Positions 23,871-34,192 of a DNA stretch of 64,000 bases are shown piece after piece; the first letter of the stretch is position 1, and each line of letters begins with the position of its first letter. The notes beneath the pieces were generated by a model. It saw nothing but the letters and a program-made list of their open reading frames with translations, did no database searches and was not told the DNA's origin. The stretch is from Clostridia bacterium (lineage in GTDB: Bacteria; Bacillota; Clostridia; Christensenellales; Borkfalkiaceae): the NCBI GenBank assembly GCA_900770185.1, contig CAAGJM010000006.1:62001-126000 (forward strand), in the 5' to 3' direction. The position numbers and the translations under genes are program-made.

Positions 23871-24308
23871 TTAACTTCTCGGTAAATACGGCGGCGTAAA
23901 TTCATCCCGCCATTTTGCGGTTAACGTTACGCTTCCGTTTACCTTCATAGTTTCAAAATTCCATTCGGTTTCCCCGTTATACCACCCGACAAAAACGTAA
24001 TTCGTTTTTTCGGGGTCCATGGGTTTAACCGCTTTTTCGCCCTGCTTTATTTGTTGCGGGGCTATTTCCGTTCCGCCGTTACTTACAAAAGTCACGGTAA
24101 AGGTTTGGGCTTCTTCGCCTTCGCTGTTATCGCCCTGATTGCCTTGACTGCCGTTCCCTTGGTTTCCGTTTTCGCCGTCGGTTATTTCGGAATTGTTTCC
24201 GCCGCTTGGCAGATTATCTCCTTTTTTTTCGCAACCCGACAGCACGGGAATGGTTAAAAACGCGGCTAAGAATAACGCTATGATTTTTGTTTTGAGTTTT
24301 TTGCCCAT
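23871..24308 (-). CDS. Small lipoprotein with an InlB-B repeat
   Basis: 145 residues. A lipoprotein signal peptide ends in the lipobox LSGC (Cys26). A low-complexity Gly/Asn/Gln/Ser linker follows to about residue 65. One InlB-B-type repeat at about 70-135 (VTFVSNGGTEIAP..., FVGWYNGETEWNF..., LTAKW) completes it. It would be tethered to the outer membrane face as a small spacer or binding module. It is in line with the large lipoprotein upstream and the 43-residue peptide downstream. Precise function unknown. Confidence 0.82.
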   Translation of the reverse strand: MGKKLKTKIIALFLAAFLTIPVLSGCEKKGDNLPSGGNNSEITDGENGNQGNGSQGNQGDNSEGEEAQTFTVTFVSNGGTEIAPQQIKQGEKAVKPMDPEKTNYVFVGWYNGETEWNFETMKVNGSVTLTAKWRDEFTPPYLPRS

Positions 24309-24413
24309 CGTTTCTCCTTTACGTATCGGAACGGCGTTTGAGCCTGAGCCGCGTTATATTTGCGGCTTTGATTTTCGCCGATTGCGGAAATTTAACCTAC
24401 CGAATAAAATCGG

Positions 24414-24445
24414 CTTACCGATAGGCGAATTTGCCTATCGGTAAG
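24414..24445. terminator. Strong hairpin between lipoprotein genes
   Basis: CTTACCGATAGGC and its exact complement, a 13 bp stem with a 6 nt loop. In the minus direction only a weak T-rich tail (ATTTTATT) follows, so it may be a partial terminator or an mRNA-stabilising element inside the operon. Confidence 0.6.
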
Positions 24446-24466
24446 GATTTTTGTTTATTTAAAGGC

Positions 24467-27400
24467 TTATGCGCTTAACTTTTTGGGAGTGGGAACGCCG
24501 TCAACCATAGTCCAGAAATCGTTTTCCCAATTAACAACGCCTGCCGTTTTAAGAGCTTCGATAGTTTCAAACGCGTCGTAAACGTCGGAACCGTTGTCTT
24601 GGTCGCTGGAAAGGACTTGCAACATATTTGCTTTGGTAAGACCCGCGCCGACAGCGTAAACGCCGTTAAGCTGACCGTAGCCTAAGTGATATTTACCAAG
24701 GCAGGAAGAGTAAGTTTTGTCCGTTACCGTACAGTTAAACACTACTAAGCATTTGTTTACTCTTGCCGAACCCATAGTGTCGCGAGCAAACAATACGCCG
24801 GTTATGTCGGCTGCGCTGAAGCCGTCTTCGTACGCGTCAATTTCTGCGTAAACGTTTTCGATAGTGCCGTTGCCGCCGACTGAAATAAGCGCGGTACGGT
24901 TTTTAAGGGTAACGCCGGTGAAGGAAACGTTTTTAACGACGCCGCCGGCGGCGATTTGCCCCGCAAAACTGCCGTTTATTTTTGCCATGGTAATGTTCTT
25001 TATTGTGTATCCGCAACCGTCGAACACGCCACGGAAGCCACCCGTGTTACCGTTAAGCCAAACAAGCGAACCGAATTCGTCCTTAGTCGTCCAAAGCGTA
25101 TGGCCTGCATCCGCTTCCGCCTGAGTGGTGTAGCTTAAATCAGCGTAACTGAAGCTGCCGAGATATTCTTTACCCGTCATATCGATATCGTTGCCGAGTA
25201 CGAAATAACCGCCCCAGTATTCCTTACTGCTATCCGCCGCTAAAGCAAGGATGTTCCAGTTAAGAACGTCGTCCGCGGTTTTTAAAACCTTAGTAACGAC
25301 GAGAACGGGAACGTTAACGGTGGTTATTTTAGTGACCACTTCGCCCGACTTTGCTTCAAAGGTAAGTTCCAACGCTTTTTCGCCGTACACGTTGCCGAAC
25401 GCGGATCTCGCTATGGTAAGCGTGCCGCTTTCAAAAGTAACGTTTGCTAAGTCGATAGCCGTGCCGCCGAGCTTAGCCGAAGTTAAGTTGCCGCTAACGT
25501 TATAAGAAGTTAAATCGATGATAACGTCTTCGGTAGCCTGCATTTCTACTTCTTTTCTATCCGCAACGTTAATAACTTCGCTCGAAACGATATAGAAGGT
25601 TTTGGAAGCCGTAACTTCGGCGTTAAGAAGCGATTTTGCGGTAACGGTGAAGGAAGAAACGGTTACGGTTTCGGGTATAGTGACCACGTTGCCGCTAATC
25701 GTTAAACCTGCCGCCAACGCCGCTTCGTCAAGCGAGTAAACTATAAACGGATGATTGCTTTCAACGGTAAGCTTTCTTTGAGAAGAGGGAATACTTACGA
25801 CCGCATTAACGACGCTTGCGCCTGCGTTCTGAGCAAGTTTTTTGGGCGCAGGTATGCCGTCAACCATAGTCCAGAAATCGTTTTCAAGGGTTACGCCCGC
25901 CGCTTTAAGAGCCGCATAGTCCGCGAATGCCGCGCCTACGTCCGCACCTTGGTCGCTTGCAAGGTTACCGTAAATTTTGCTTGCGCCTACTGCGTAAACG
26001 CCGTTCATTATACCGTATCCGCCGTTATAGTTGTAAATCGGATATCCGGTTTTGCTCGTTGAAGGAAGGGTGTTCGCGTATTCGACGATTACGTTTCTGA
26101 AACGAGCCGTGCCGAACGCGTCGTTAGTTATGATAGCCGTGCCGTAAGCCCAGCCCTGACCGTTGTCGACAACACTCTTAACGTGAACGTAAACGTTCTC
26201 GACAGTACCTGCCGAAATGACCGCTATAACGCTGCCTTCGCCGTTTGCTTCCGCATTTACGAACGAAACGTTTTTAATGGTGCCGTGCTGACCGAGTTGA
26301 CCGGTTAAGCCCGCTAAGTCGCCGCCGCCGACGGGTCGGAAGTTATAAATGGTGTAACCCTGACCGTCGAAAGTGCCGTTGAAGCCGACAGCCACGCCGA
26401 TATCGCCACGACCGTCACCCGGAACGTAGGTAGCGGCATAAGTGCCTTCGCAAGTAATATCGTTAGCAAGTTTGAACAAACCGAGCCAACTGTTGCCTTG
26501 CGCAAATTCTTTTGAAACGTTTATGAAATTATTCAAATCCGCTTCGGTTCTTATCATCATCGTGGTAACGTCGATATCGAAGGTAACGTAAGTTATCTTT
26601 TCGATAGTGGTTCCGTTACGTTTAACGAAAGTTGCATTTACGGTGTGTGCGCCCGTCATGGCGCCCAAAGTCTGAGTGTCAAGGGTGAGTTTGCCGTTCG
26701 CAAAAGTTTTGCTCGCAAATTCTGCGCCGTCAACCGTAACGCTTTCGATATTGCCGTCGACTTCGCCCGCTTTGTCGCCAAAGTCGACTTCAAAATCGTT
26801 GCCGTCTTTTACGACTACGTTCGTTTTGCCTTCAAGCGCGATATTAGCGCTTTCCGCAATAAGAACGGTTATGTCGACTTTCTTCGATTCGTCGAAGACG
26901 TTGTAAACGGTGAAAGAGATTTCGGTTCCGCTCGCTACGCTTGCGGGTACGCTTATAACGTTGTCGCTAACTGTCACGCCGAGAGCCGCCGCTTCGTCCG
27001 AAAGTTTAATAGCGTCATTACTGCTCAAACCGCTGACGGTTATATCTTTGCCGATGCCCGACGTAGCGGGTGCGGTAGCGGCGGGAGTATTCGCTTCGGG
27101 AAGGGCAAGTTTCTTCGGATAAGGTATACCGTTTATAATCTGCCAGTATTCGCCCGCCCATGAAGAGAAATCAACTCCGCTTGCTTTAAGCGCGCCGAAG
27201 CTCATGTATGCGCCGTAAACGCCCGGGGAAGCCGTGGTGGAAGTTATTGCGTAAGATTTATCGATATTGATGCCGTAAACGCCGTCTAATACGCCGTCAG
27301 ATTCTGCGCAAGCCATACCCACGAAATAGGGGCTTTGCGCGGTGGCGCATTTGAACACCGCAACGCAGTTTTTAATCTTCGCGCCGGATTTACCCAACTG

Positions 27401-29047
27401 ACTGAACACGGCGGTTCTGTCGTTAACATGGGTGCCGTTGGCGTAAGCCGCTATTTCGGCGTAAACGTTTTCAATAGTGCCGTTACCGCCGATTGAAACG
27501 AGAGCCGCGCCGGCACCTATTTCGGCGCCCGTGAAGGTAACGTTTTTAACAACGCCTTGCGGAGTCATCTGACCAACCAAACTGTCGGTAAGTTTTGTAA
27601 TTTTAAGATTAGATATGGTGTAGCCGTTACCGTCGAAAGTCCCGCGGAAACCGCCGGTCGTACCGTCGCGGATAACCATTCCTTCATATCCGGGAAGGGG
27701 TTGCCAAGTGGTGCCGCTGTTCATCGAGTAATAGTCGAAAATACCGTTGAACTGCTTACCCGTCATATCTATATCGTTGCCGAGTACGAAGTAACCGTTC
27801 CAGAATTTAAGGTCGGTTTCCTGTTCGTGCGCAAGGGTCTGCCAGTTAATAATATCGTCCGCCGTCTTTAAAATTTTAGTGTAAATATTCGCGTTTATAA
27901 CGTATTTAGCCTTGTCGGTTTCGATAGTAATTTTCTGCGCGCCTAATTTTGCGCCGTCCTTAGGAAGTTTAGCTTTATCGAGAGTGAAGTTTTTACCGCT
28001 TACGCTCGACATAACGTTTACGTCCGCTATGGTTACGCCGCTTATAGCACCCTGAATATCGGAAGTGATGGCGAAAGTGCCGTTAATCGTTTCAAGGGTA
28101 ACTTCGTCCGCAAGGGTAACGATAGGTCTGTACGCCTTGACCAAAATGGTTATATCGTTGTTTTCGTAACTTGCGTGAGCAAGCGTTTCGCCTTCTTTAA
28201 GAGCGGTTATAACGCCGTTCGTGATATTTGCGACGGTATCGTCCGCAACCGTCCAGGTTATGGCGGGGTTTACGACAAGCGTTTGTTTGTCGTAAATTTT
28301 AACGTCGGGGGTTATGCTTGCGGGGTCGGTTTCCGTTCCGATAAGCGCAACGTTTGCCTCGTAGTAAGTTTCGCCCCTCGTTAAGTTAGTTATTTCAAAA
28401 GTTATATCTACGTTGCAAACCTTAACGGAAATTTTCTGAACGAGTTTGGTTCCGCGAACGTCCGCTTTGACGTAGAGTTCGGTGCTGCCGTATTTAAGAC
28501 CCGTAAAGCGCGCGCCGGTAGCGATATTTTCAACGCTGACGACGTCTTCGGGCTGACCGTCCGCATACGACCAGACGTAATTTATCGGGTCGGTTATCGC
28601 CGCGCCTTTCCAAAGCGTTTCTATTTTTAAGTCGTACGTGCCGTTTAAGGCGACTGCGATTTCGCTGTGTTCGACTCTCAACACGGGTGCGGTGTGCGAA
28701 TCGGTTACCGTAACCGCACAAGTCGCGCTCGCGCCGCTGCCCGAAACGGTAACGGTTGCTTCGCCCGCGCCGACAGCGGTAACTTTTCCGCCGTTAACCG
28801 TCGCAACGGCAGAGTTCGAACTGGACCAAACGAGCGTTTCCGTGACGTTTTTAGCCGTAGCGTTTAAAACCGCGCTTTCGTAAACGTCCAGATTCAGGCT
28901 CGTTTTGTCGAGAGTTATACTTGCTTTCGCAGGAGTAGGCGTGGGCGTAGGATTGTCGGGACCGTTGTCTTTTTTACAACCGAAGAAGCACAAAGACGTG
29001 ACTATCGCCAGCACGAAAAGCAAAATGATACTGCTCTTTTTCTTCAT
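24467..29047 (-). CDS. Very large modular lipoprotein (Big-2, GLUG-like repeats)
   Basis: 1526 residues from the ATG at 29047, chosen for its AAGGAG site; an in-frame ATG 57 nt upstream gives an unlikely N-terminus. The lipobox is FFGC, followed by a Pro/Thr linker. A Big-2 domain is at about 40-120 (SLNLDVYESAVLNATAKNV, VATVNGGKVTAVGAGEATV). GLUG-like repeats occur near 469, 892 and 1339 (GGFRGTFDGNGYTISNL type). The C-terminal third is nearly identical to parts of the 1250-residue neighbour, in rearranged order. Surface binding or adhesion is plausible. No catalytic domain was recognised. Confidence 0.82.
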   Translation of the reverse strand: MKKKSSIILLFVLAIVTSLCFFGCKKDNGPDNPTPTPTPAKASITLDKTSLNLDVYESAVLNATAKNVTETLVWSSSNSAVATVNGGKVTAVGAGEATVTVSGSGASATCAVTVTDSHTAPVLRVEHSEIAVALNGTYDLKIETLWKGAAITDPINYVWSYADGQPEDVVSVENIATGARFTGLKYGSTELYVKADVRGTKLVQKISVKVCNVDITFEITNLTRGETYYEANVALIGTETDPASITPDVKIYDKQTLVVNPAITWTVADDTVANITNGVITALKEGETLAHASYENNDITILVKAYRPIVTLADEVTLETINGTFAITSDIQGAISGVTIADVNVMSSVSGKNFTLDKAKLPKDGAKLGAQKITIETDKAKYVINANIYTKILKTADDIINWQTLAHEQETDLKFWNGYFVLGNDIDMTGKQFNGIFDYYSMNSGTTWQPLPGYEGMVIRDGTTGGFRGTFDGNGYTISNLKITKLTDSLVGQMTPQGVVKNVTFTGAEIGAGAALVSIGGNGTIENVYAEIAAYANGTHVNDRTAVFSQLGKSGAKIKNCVAVFKCATAQSPYFVGMACAESDGVLDGVYGINIDKSYAITSTTASPGVYGAYMSFGALKASGVDFSSWAGEYWQIINGIPYPKKLALPEANTPAATAPATSGIGKDITVSGLSSNDAIKLSDEAAALGVTVSDNVISVPASVASGTEISFTVYNVFDESKKVDITVLIAESANIALEGKTNVVVKDGNDFEVDFGDKAGEVDGNIESVTVDGAEFASKTFANGKLTLDTQTLGAMTGAHTVNATFVKRNGTTIEKITYVTFDIDVTTMMIRTEADLNNFINVSKEFAQGNSWLGLFKLANDITCEGTYAATYVPGDGRGDIGVAVGFNGTFDGQGYTIYNFRPVGGGDLAGLTGQLGQHGTIKNVSFVNAEANGEGSVIAVISAGTVENVYVHVKSVVDNGQGWAYGTAIITNDAFGTARFRNVIVEYANTLPSTSKTGYPIYNYNGGYGIMNGVYAVGASKIYGNLASDQGADVGAAFADYAALKAAGVTLENDFWTMVDGIPAPKKLAQNAGASVVNAVVSIPSSQRKLTVESNHPFIVYSLDEAALAAGLTISGNVVTIPETVTVSSFTVTAKSLLNAEVTASKTFYIVSSEVINVADRKEVEMQATEDVIIDLTSYNVSGNLTSAKLGGTAIDLANVTFESGTLTIARSAFGNVYGEKALELTFEAKSGEVVTKITTVNVPVLVVTKVLKTADDVLNWNILALAADSSKEYWGGYFVLGNDIDMTGKEYLGSFSYADLSYTTQAEADAGHTLWTTKDEFGSLVWLNGNTGGFRGVFDGCGYTIKNITMAKINGSFAGQIAAGGVVKNVSFTGVTLKNRTALISVGGNGTIENVYAEIDAYEDGFSAADITGVLFARDTMGSARVNKCLVVFNCTVTDKTYSSCLGKYHLGYGQLNGVYAVGAGLTKANMLQVLSSDQDNGSDVYDAFETIEALKTAGVVNWENDFWTMVDGVPTPKKLSA

Positions 29048-29132
29048 ATAAATTCTCCTTATCTTTATTTTTATCGGGTGCGGGTGACACACCCGTAAAC
29101 TCATCGTTCGTTAGCTTCCGATACGTTCTAAA

Positions 29133-31148
29133 TTAAATTCCCCAATCTTTGTAAACAGTATCGAGCGAAGCCGTTTCTTTAAGCATCGTGATGCCGAATT
29201 CGGTGCAATCTTCTCTGAACTTAACGCGTAAATCGTTTACTTCCGATTTAGAGAACATGCCGCCGTATAAGCGAAGTATTGCAAACCGCGGGAAGATGCT
29301 TTCGAGTTTTATGTGTTTTACGAGCGTATCGTAAAACACGGGGTCGCTTTCTTTATACTTTTCGACCTTTTCATAAGCCTGATTTATAAGCCCCAGCCAA
29401 CCGTTAAGCGTGCCGTAGGACCAAAGTTTTGCTTGTTCCATCGGGTTATAAATGTTGCCGTTTACGTCGGCGGGATAGGCTTCTTCGATATATCTTAAAT
29501 GAGCTTGAAGCTGGTCGAAATATTCGCGCATCGGTTCAGCCGCGTCGCGGAAGTACGCCGCAAAGAAGTCGTTTACTATATCGGCGTAATTGTCGTTTAC
29601 GTTGAATTCGGCACGAGAGTTAAAGTACTCTTTAAGTTTGCTGAAGTGGGTAACGTTGCCCTGGTTGTACTGCCCCTCGTTGAACATGAAGATTGCGTTG
29701 TTCGCCTTGCAGAAACGGTAAGTTTCAATCATCGTGTCGTAACTGTTGAGGGGGTATAAGTAGTGGCTGTAGTTGGTCTCGTAAAGCCACATGTAAAGGT
29801 TACCGGAAAGCGCTCCCCAGCCCTCGATAAGCCGTTTTGCAGAGTCGTTATCTTCGTTGTAGAAAGACTTGTTATATGCGGCGTCTATCGGCGCGATATA
29901 TACGCCTACCTCATCGTCGCAGACAACCGTATCGTCAATGGGGCTGTATCTGCCGGTAGTTGCGTTGTAAGTTACGGGCGGTTTTTCCATTTTTCTGTAC
30001 GCGAAGAACAGAATGTTAAGGCTGCGTTTATTTTCTTTAACGCCGCCCGCCTTTTCTAAAAGCGCGGCTTGCACTTTGCGGTTTACGGCGTTAATGAACT
30101 TAACGACCGCCGCCGAGTCCGTTCCGCCGTACTTAGCGCGGGAAGCGGCGCACGCGTCGCAACCGCACTGGTCGTTGTGGTCTTCAATCGTGAAGCAGAT
30201 GTTGGGGGTGTTCGGGTTTGCGTCCGAATAAGCGACCATTTTTTGCGCCACAGTGTCGACCATTTTATTATATTTTTCTTCGTTGCCGTGAGCGGTGTAA
30301 CAAATTTCGTTACCCTTGGTAGAATACCATTCGGCATATTGCGCCTGATAAGTTTCCTTCGGCAAGAAGTTCAAACTGTTATGCCACGTTTCGCCTTCAA
30401 CCGATATGAACAGCGAGCCGCTGGTCTGGAAGCCCATGCCGTAAATAGCGTCGGTCGAAACGCGGTTACCCTGAATTCTGAAATCGAAGTCGGGCTTTTC
30501 AACGATATCCATATCGGGTATAGTCGCGCCCGTCTTATCGTAAACGACGGTGTCGGACGAGTACATTTCGTACCCCAAAAGGTGTTTTAAGAAAGATATC
30601 GCACCGTTTTGCGCGCCGCTTTTAGCCTTGGTCGCGATAAAGTAAGAGTTGCCTGCGTTTTTAATGTAGTAGCCGTTGGTGCCGATATCGTCTGCGGGCA
30701 TCGTAAGCCCTGCGGCGGCAAACAGCGTCGAGCCGTTTATAACGATTATTTTAGAGTTCTGAACGTATTCGTAACCCTCTTCGATTTTTTCGGAAGGTAT
30801 TCTTACGCCCGTAGCTTTTAAAACGTTCGTCTGAATAAACAACGCGGCTTGCTTGCTCTGCTCGTCGGCGTTATACAAAATTTTGTAATCTATCGCACCG
30901 TTTACGGCAAAAGGTCTGCCGGTATCGGTGACGGTAACTTTGTGTAACCCGTTGGCGACTAAATGTTCGCTCGTTTCGGTTATGGTGTTTTTAGGCGTAT
31001 CCTGCGTGCCGCCGTTATTGTTTCCGCCATTGTTGTTACCGCCGTTCGTATTATTTCCGCCATTGTTGTTTTTGCCGCAAGCGGTAACGCCGAGAGCCAT
31101 AATAAGCGAAGAAGTTATCATAATCATATTGCGTATAAATTTTTTCAT
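29133..31148 (-). CDS. DUF4838-type lipoprotein, possible glycoside hydrolase
   Basis: 671 residues. The lipobox is VTAC, followed by an Asn/Gly-rich linker. The N-terminal part (about 75-215) resembles the non-catalytic domain that precedes GH20/GH67-like barrels. The central part holds the DUF4838 segment with ICFTIEDHNDQCGCDACAAS and LNILFFAYRKMEKPP. DUF4838 proteins are linked to glycan loci and thought to be barrel-fold hydrolases; activity is not settled, to my knowledge. The position behind a sugar importer supports degradation of an oligosaccharide at the cell surface. Confidence 0.82.
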   Translation of the reverse strand: MKKFIRNMIMITSSLIMALGVTACGKNNNGGNNTNGGNNNGGNNNGGTQDTPKNTITETSEHLVANGLHKVTVTDTGRPFAVNGAIDYKILYNADEQSKQAALFIQTNVLKATGVRIPSEKIEEGYEYVQNSKIIVINGSTLFAAAGLTMPADDIGTNGYYIKNAGNSYFIATKAKSGAQNGAISFLKHLLGYEMYSSDTVVYDKTGATIPDMDIVEKPDFDFRIQGNRVSTDAIYGMGFQTSGSLFISVEGETWHNSLNFLPKETYQAQYAEWYSTKGNEICYTAHGNEEKYNKMVDTVAQKMVAYSDANPNTPNICFTIEDHNDQCGCDACAASRAKYGGTDSAAVVKFINAVNRKVQAALLEKAGGVKENKRSLNILFFAYRKMEKPPVTYNATTGRYSPIDDTVVCDDEVGVYIAPIDAAYNKSFYNEDNDSAKRLIEGWGALSGNLYMWLYETNYSHYLYPLNSYDTMIETYRFCKANNAIFMFNEGQYNQGNVTHFSKLKEYFNSRAEFNVNDNYADIVNDFFAAYFRDAAEPMREYFDQLQAHLRYIEEAYPADVNGNIYNPMEQAKLWSYGTLNGWLGLINQAYEKVEKYKESDPVFYDTLVKHIKLESIFPRFAILRLYGGMFSKSEVNDLRVKFREDCTEFGITMLKETASLDTVYKDWGI

Positions 31149-31166
31149 ATTCGTTCTCCTTGCCGC

Positions 31167-34100
31167 TTACTCGACGGTGACCGCTATGCGGGTCATCGCC
31201 ACGTTGCCTGCTTCGTCGGTCGCGATTATGCGGAATTCGTACTTGCCCGCTTTTTCGGCTTTTACCGAGTTAGAGTCTTCGGGGATAGTAACAAGTAAAC
31301 CGCTCGGCGTTAAAACGTACTTGGTGACGCGCATTTTTTCCGCTGCGGTAACGTTATCGCTTACCGTAAAGGACGGAATAACCATTACTTCGCCGACTTT
31401 AACGGTAGTTTTGAACTCGCCGTTGAATTTTATTTCGGGCTTCACTTCGTCGATAACGTTGAGCACGTAGGTAAGCTTAGTGGCATTTGCGCGCTGATTG
31501 AAAACGTCTTCGGCGGTGTAGGTTACCGAATATTGCCCGTAAACGTCAAGTTTAATATCGTATTCTTTGGTCGGGTCCGCGCCGTTTAAGGTTACGCCGT
31601 TTAAAGAAGTAACGGTTTTGCCGGCGGGATCGGTTACTTTGACCGAGAACCTGACGTTCGGGTCGAGCGTATCGCCCGCCATAGCCGCCGGGAGAGTTAC
31701 GGTAGTGCCGACGCTCTTCGTGCCGCCGTAGCCTGCGCTTAAAATTACGACCTTTGGGCCGATACGGTCGCTGGTTGCCGACGTCATCGGGTGACCGTTT
31801 ACGGAAGCAAGCATATACTGCGCGCCGATTTGCGCGTTGTTAAAGTAAACCGAAAGTTTAACTTTGCCGCTCGTAAAGCCGCTGAAATCTTCGCCGTTTT
31901 CAAACGTTTTAACATCAACGGACGCGCCGTTCACGAGAACGTTGCCCGCCGAATATCCGACGACGAATTTATCCGCGTTGTTGAACGAAGTCTGAAGTTC
32001 GGTTATAACGCCGTTTACGACCGCATTGGTTTTGGAACCTTTGTTTTGAAGAGTTACGACCAAGACCTTGTTGCTATCGTAAGCGTCTTCGAATTTAACG
32101 GTTATGCCGTCGAATTTAGAGCTGCCGCTTACGCCGCGAAGTTCGACGTCGCAGTTTTCACCGGGTAAAAGGTTGGCGAAAAGGTAGCCGCCGTTACTCT
32201 TTTTAGCGGTTATAATAAAGCCGTCGTCCTGTTTTGCGATGTTAAATCCGCTGCCGTAAAGGTAGTTTTCGGATTGAAGACGGGGTCTTCCGTTTTCGAT
32301 CATCCACGGTTTAACTACAGGGACTTTTCTAATTAAAGTCGCGCCGTCGCATTCGTATATAAGAGTAATTTCTTTAAAGTTTTCGTCTACGGTAACGTTT
32401 ACCGTGTTGCTTGCCGCTACGCTCGTTCCGGTAGCGTCTTTAACCTTTAAAGTCGCTTTAACTTTAACGGGCGCGCCGCTTCTATAATCGACGGCGTAAA
32501 AATCGGGTAAAACGTAATTACAGTTTTCGATAAACAGCGGCGGCAAAGTCGGCTCGTCTATAAACAACGGCTTATCGCCTGCCGTAACGGTTATATCGTA
32601 ACTGTCGCTTTTCGTCTGACCTACGTAGTCGGTAACGGTGTAAGTAACGGTGTATACGCCCGATTTTTCGGGACGGAATTCGTTATTTACCGTTATTTCT
32701 TCGTCGCCGTCATGCTTCACGGTCACTTTAACGGAAGGCGTTCCGCTTGAACAAGTTGCCGTATAGTCCGCTATTTTAACCATTTCGCCCGCGATTGCGT
32801 CAGTTGTGCGGTTAGAGTCGATTGTCACGACGGGTGCGGGAATTGACGATTTAGCGTGCACCCAAAGGGTTTTGCGCGCCGTATTGCCGAACCTATCCTG
32901 CGCTTCGTAAACGATAGCGTAGTCGCCCACTCTTTCAACATCGAACTTGCCGTCAACGACGCTGATAAGGACTGCGTTTGCCGCGCCGTAGTTATACCAG
33001 ACGGAAGTTTTGACTTCCGCTGCGCCCGAAATAGAGTCGAACGCGGTCGCGGCGGGGACGTTGTACTTAACGCCGGTTTTAGCAAGAGGCATGGTTTCCG
33101 AGTCAGCGTCAACGGTTAAAACGGGTGCGTCGTTATCGATGAACTTATCGCTTGTTAAATCGACGCCCATAACCTTGGTTAAACAGAAGTTTGCCGTTTG
33201 CGAAGTAATCATATCCGCGGCAACGGTAAGTTTAACCTTGTTGCTCTTAAAGCCGCGCCATAATTTGTTGTAGTAGGCGGGGTCGTCGTGGTCGATTATC
33301 ATAAGGTCGCTCGCGTAAGATTGACAAGTTGCCGCGTCGAAACGCAAGCTTATTTTCATTTTGTCGGGTACGTTTTCAGTCCAGCCCGACGAAAACGCAA
33401 GAGAAAAGCTGTGACGGAATTGAGTGCCCCATTCGTTATTTATATGAAGTTTTTTCCAGTACTCTTCCCAGCCCTCCATAGGCTGACCGTTACCGCCTGC
33501 CAAAGCGTAAGATATGGGGTACCCCGTACCTTCGGACGACTGACGAACGGTTATTCTTAAATAAGTGGACGGGTCTTCTACGTCCGCAAAGGTAAATATG
33601 AGTTTTTCAAAGTCGGAAGTGCCTTTTTCGTCGGGGGTGGCAAATCCTTCGACAAGCGCGTCGAAACGCGTAGCGTTGCTTACGTCTATCGGCGTATTGA
33701 AAGTTATGCTTTCGCCGTAGGCAAGCCTCACAAGCAAGCCTTCGTCGCTTTCGGCATACTGATATTTGCCGAAACTTGCGCTGCTTTGCCCGCCGCTGAA
33801 GAAGTACGCGCCGTCGTCGACCCTGAAAGTAACTTCGTCCGCGTATGGTTTACCGTCAACTTCGGCGGAGTATATGATTTTATATATACCGCTTACCGAG
33901 AGAGTTATTTGCTTTTCCTTTGTGGCGGAGCCGTCGGGGAATATAACCACCGAATCCGCCGTGACGGTTTTATCGCCGACGGTGACTGTTCTTTCGGGCA
34001 CGGTAAAACTTTGACCGAAAGTTTTCGTTTCGCCGTCGTACTCTGACCACGCCGTTAAGGCGTAAGCCGAAGTCGTGCCCTTTTCACCGACGTAAAGCGC

Positions 34101-34169
34101 GGTTCCGCCCGCCGCTATCGCCGCCGTTAAGGCAACGCCCGCGACAATGGTTCTCCACTTTTTTTTCAT
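31167..34169 (-). CDS. Secreted multi-Ig-domain protein
   Basis: 1000 residues. The signal peptide is at about 1-36 (AGVALTAAIAAGGTALYVG ... AYA). Several cadherin- or Ig-like beta domains follow, with the repeated pattern GxYxVxYxAxDxxGN (DYAIVYEAQDRFGN, QYSVTYTAEDVFNQ, KYEFRIIATDEAGN). Two lectin-like stretches are possible near 110-310 and 640-770. No anchor motif is seen at the C-terminus. It begins 23 nt after the permease stop, so it belongs to the importer operon. A glycan-binding or scaffolding role is inferred. Confidence 0.78.
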   Translation of the reverse strand: MKKKWRTIVAGVALTAAIAAGGTALYVGEKGTTSAYALTAWSEYDGETKTFGQSFTVPERTVTVGDKTVTADSVVIFPDGSATKEKQITLSVSGIYKIIYSAEVDGKPYADEVTFRVDDGAYFFSGGQSSASFGKYQYAESDEGLLVRLAYGESITFNTPIDVSNATRFDALVEGFATPDEKGTSDFEKLIFTFADVEDPSTYLRITVRQSSEGTGYPISYALAGGNGQPMEGWEEYWKKLHINNEWGTQFRHSFSLAFSSGWTENVPDKMKISLRFDAATCQSYASDLMIIDHDDPAYYNKLWRGFKSNKVKLTVAADMITSQTANFCLTKVMGVDLTSDKFIDNDAPVLTVDADSETMPLAKTGVKYNVPAATAFDSISGAAEVKTSVWYNYGAANAVLISVVDGKFDVERVGDYAIVYEAQDRFGNTARKTLWVHAKSSIPAPVVTIDSNRTTDAIAGEMVKIADYTATCSSGTPSVKVTVKHDGDEEITVNNEFRPEKSGVYTVTYTVTDYVGQTKSDSYDITVTAGDKPLFIDEPTLPPLFIENCNYVLPDFYAVDYRSGAPVKVKATLKVKDATGTSVAASNTVNVTVDENFKEITLIYECDGATLIRKVPVVKPWMIENGRPRLQSENYLYGSGFNIAKQDDGFIITAKKSNGGYLFANLLPGENCDVELRGVSGSSKFDGITVKFEDAYDSNKVLVVTLQNKGSKTNAVVNGVITELQTSFNNADKFVVGYSAGNVLVNGASVDVKTFENGEDFSGFTSGKVKLSVYFNNAQIGAQYMLASVNGHPMTSATSDRIGPKVVILSAGYGGTKSVGTTVTLPAAMAGDTLDPNVRFSVKVTDPAGKTVTSLNGVTLNGADPTKEYDIKLDVYGQYSVTYTAEDVFNQRANATKLTYVLNVIDEVKPEIKFNGEFKTTVKVGEVMVIPSFTVSDNVTAAEKMRVTKYVLTPSGLLVTIPEDSNSVKAEKAGKYEFRIIATDEAGNVAMTRIAVTVE

Positions 34170-34192
34170 CGAATTTTCTCCTTATAATTTTT

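Noticed and set aside
19953..34169. LPXTG-type or dockerin anchoring of the large surface proteins
   Set aside because: No LPXTG motif with a following membrane span, and no dockerin duplicate, was seen at the C-termini.
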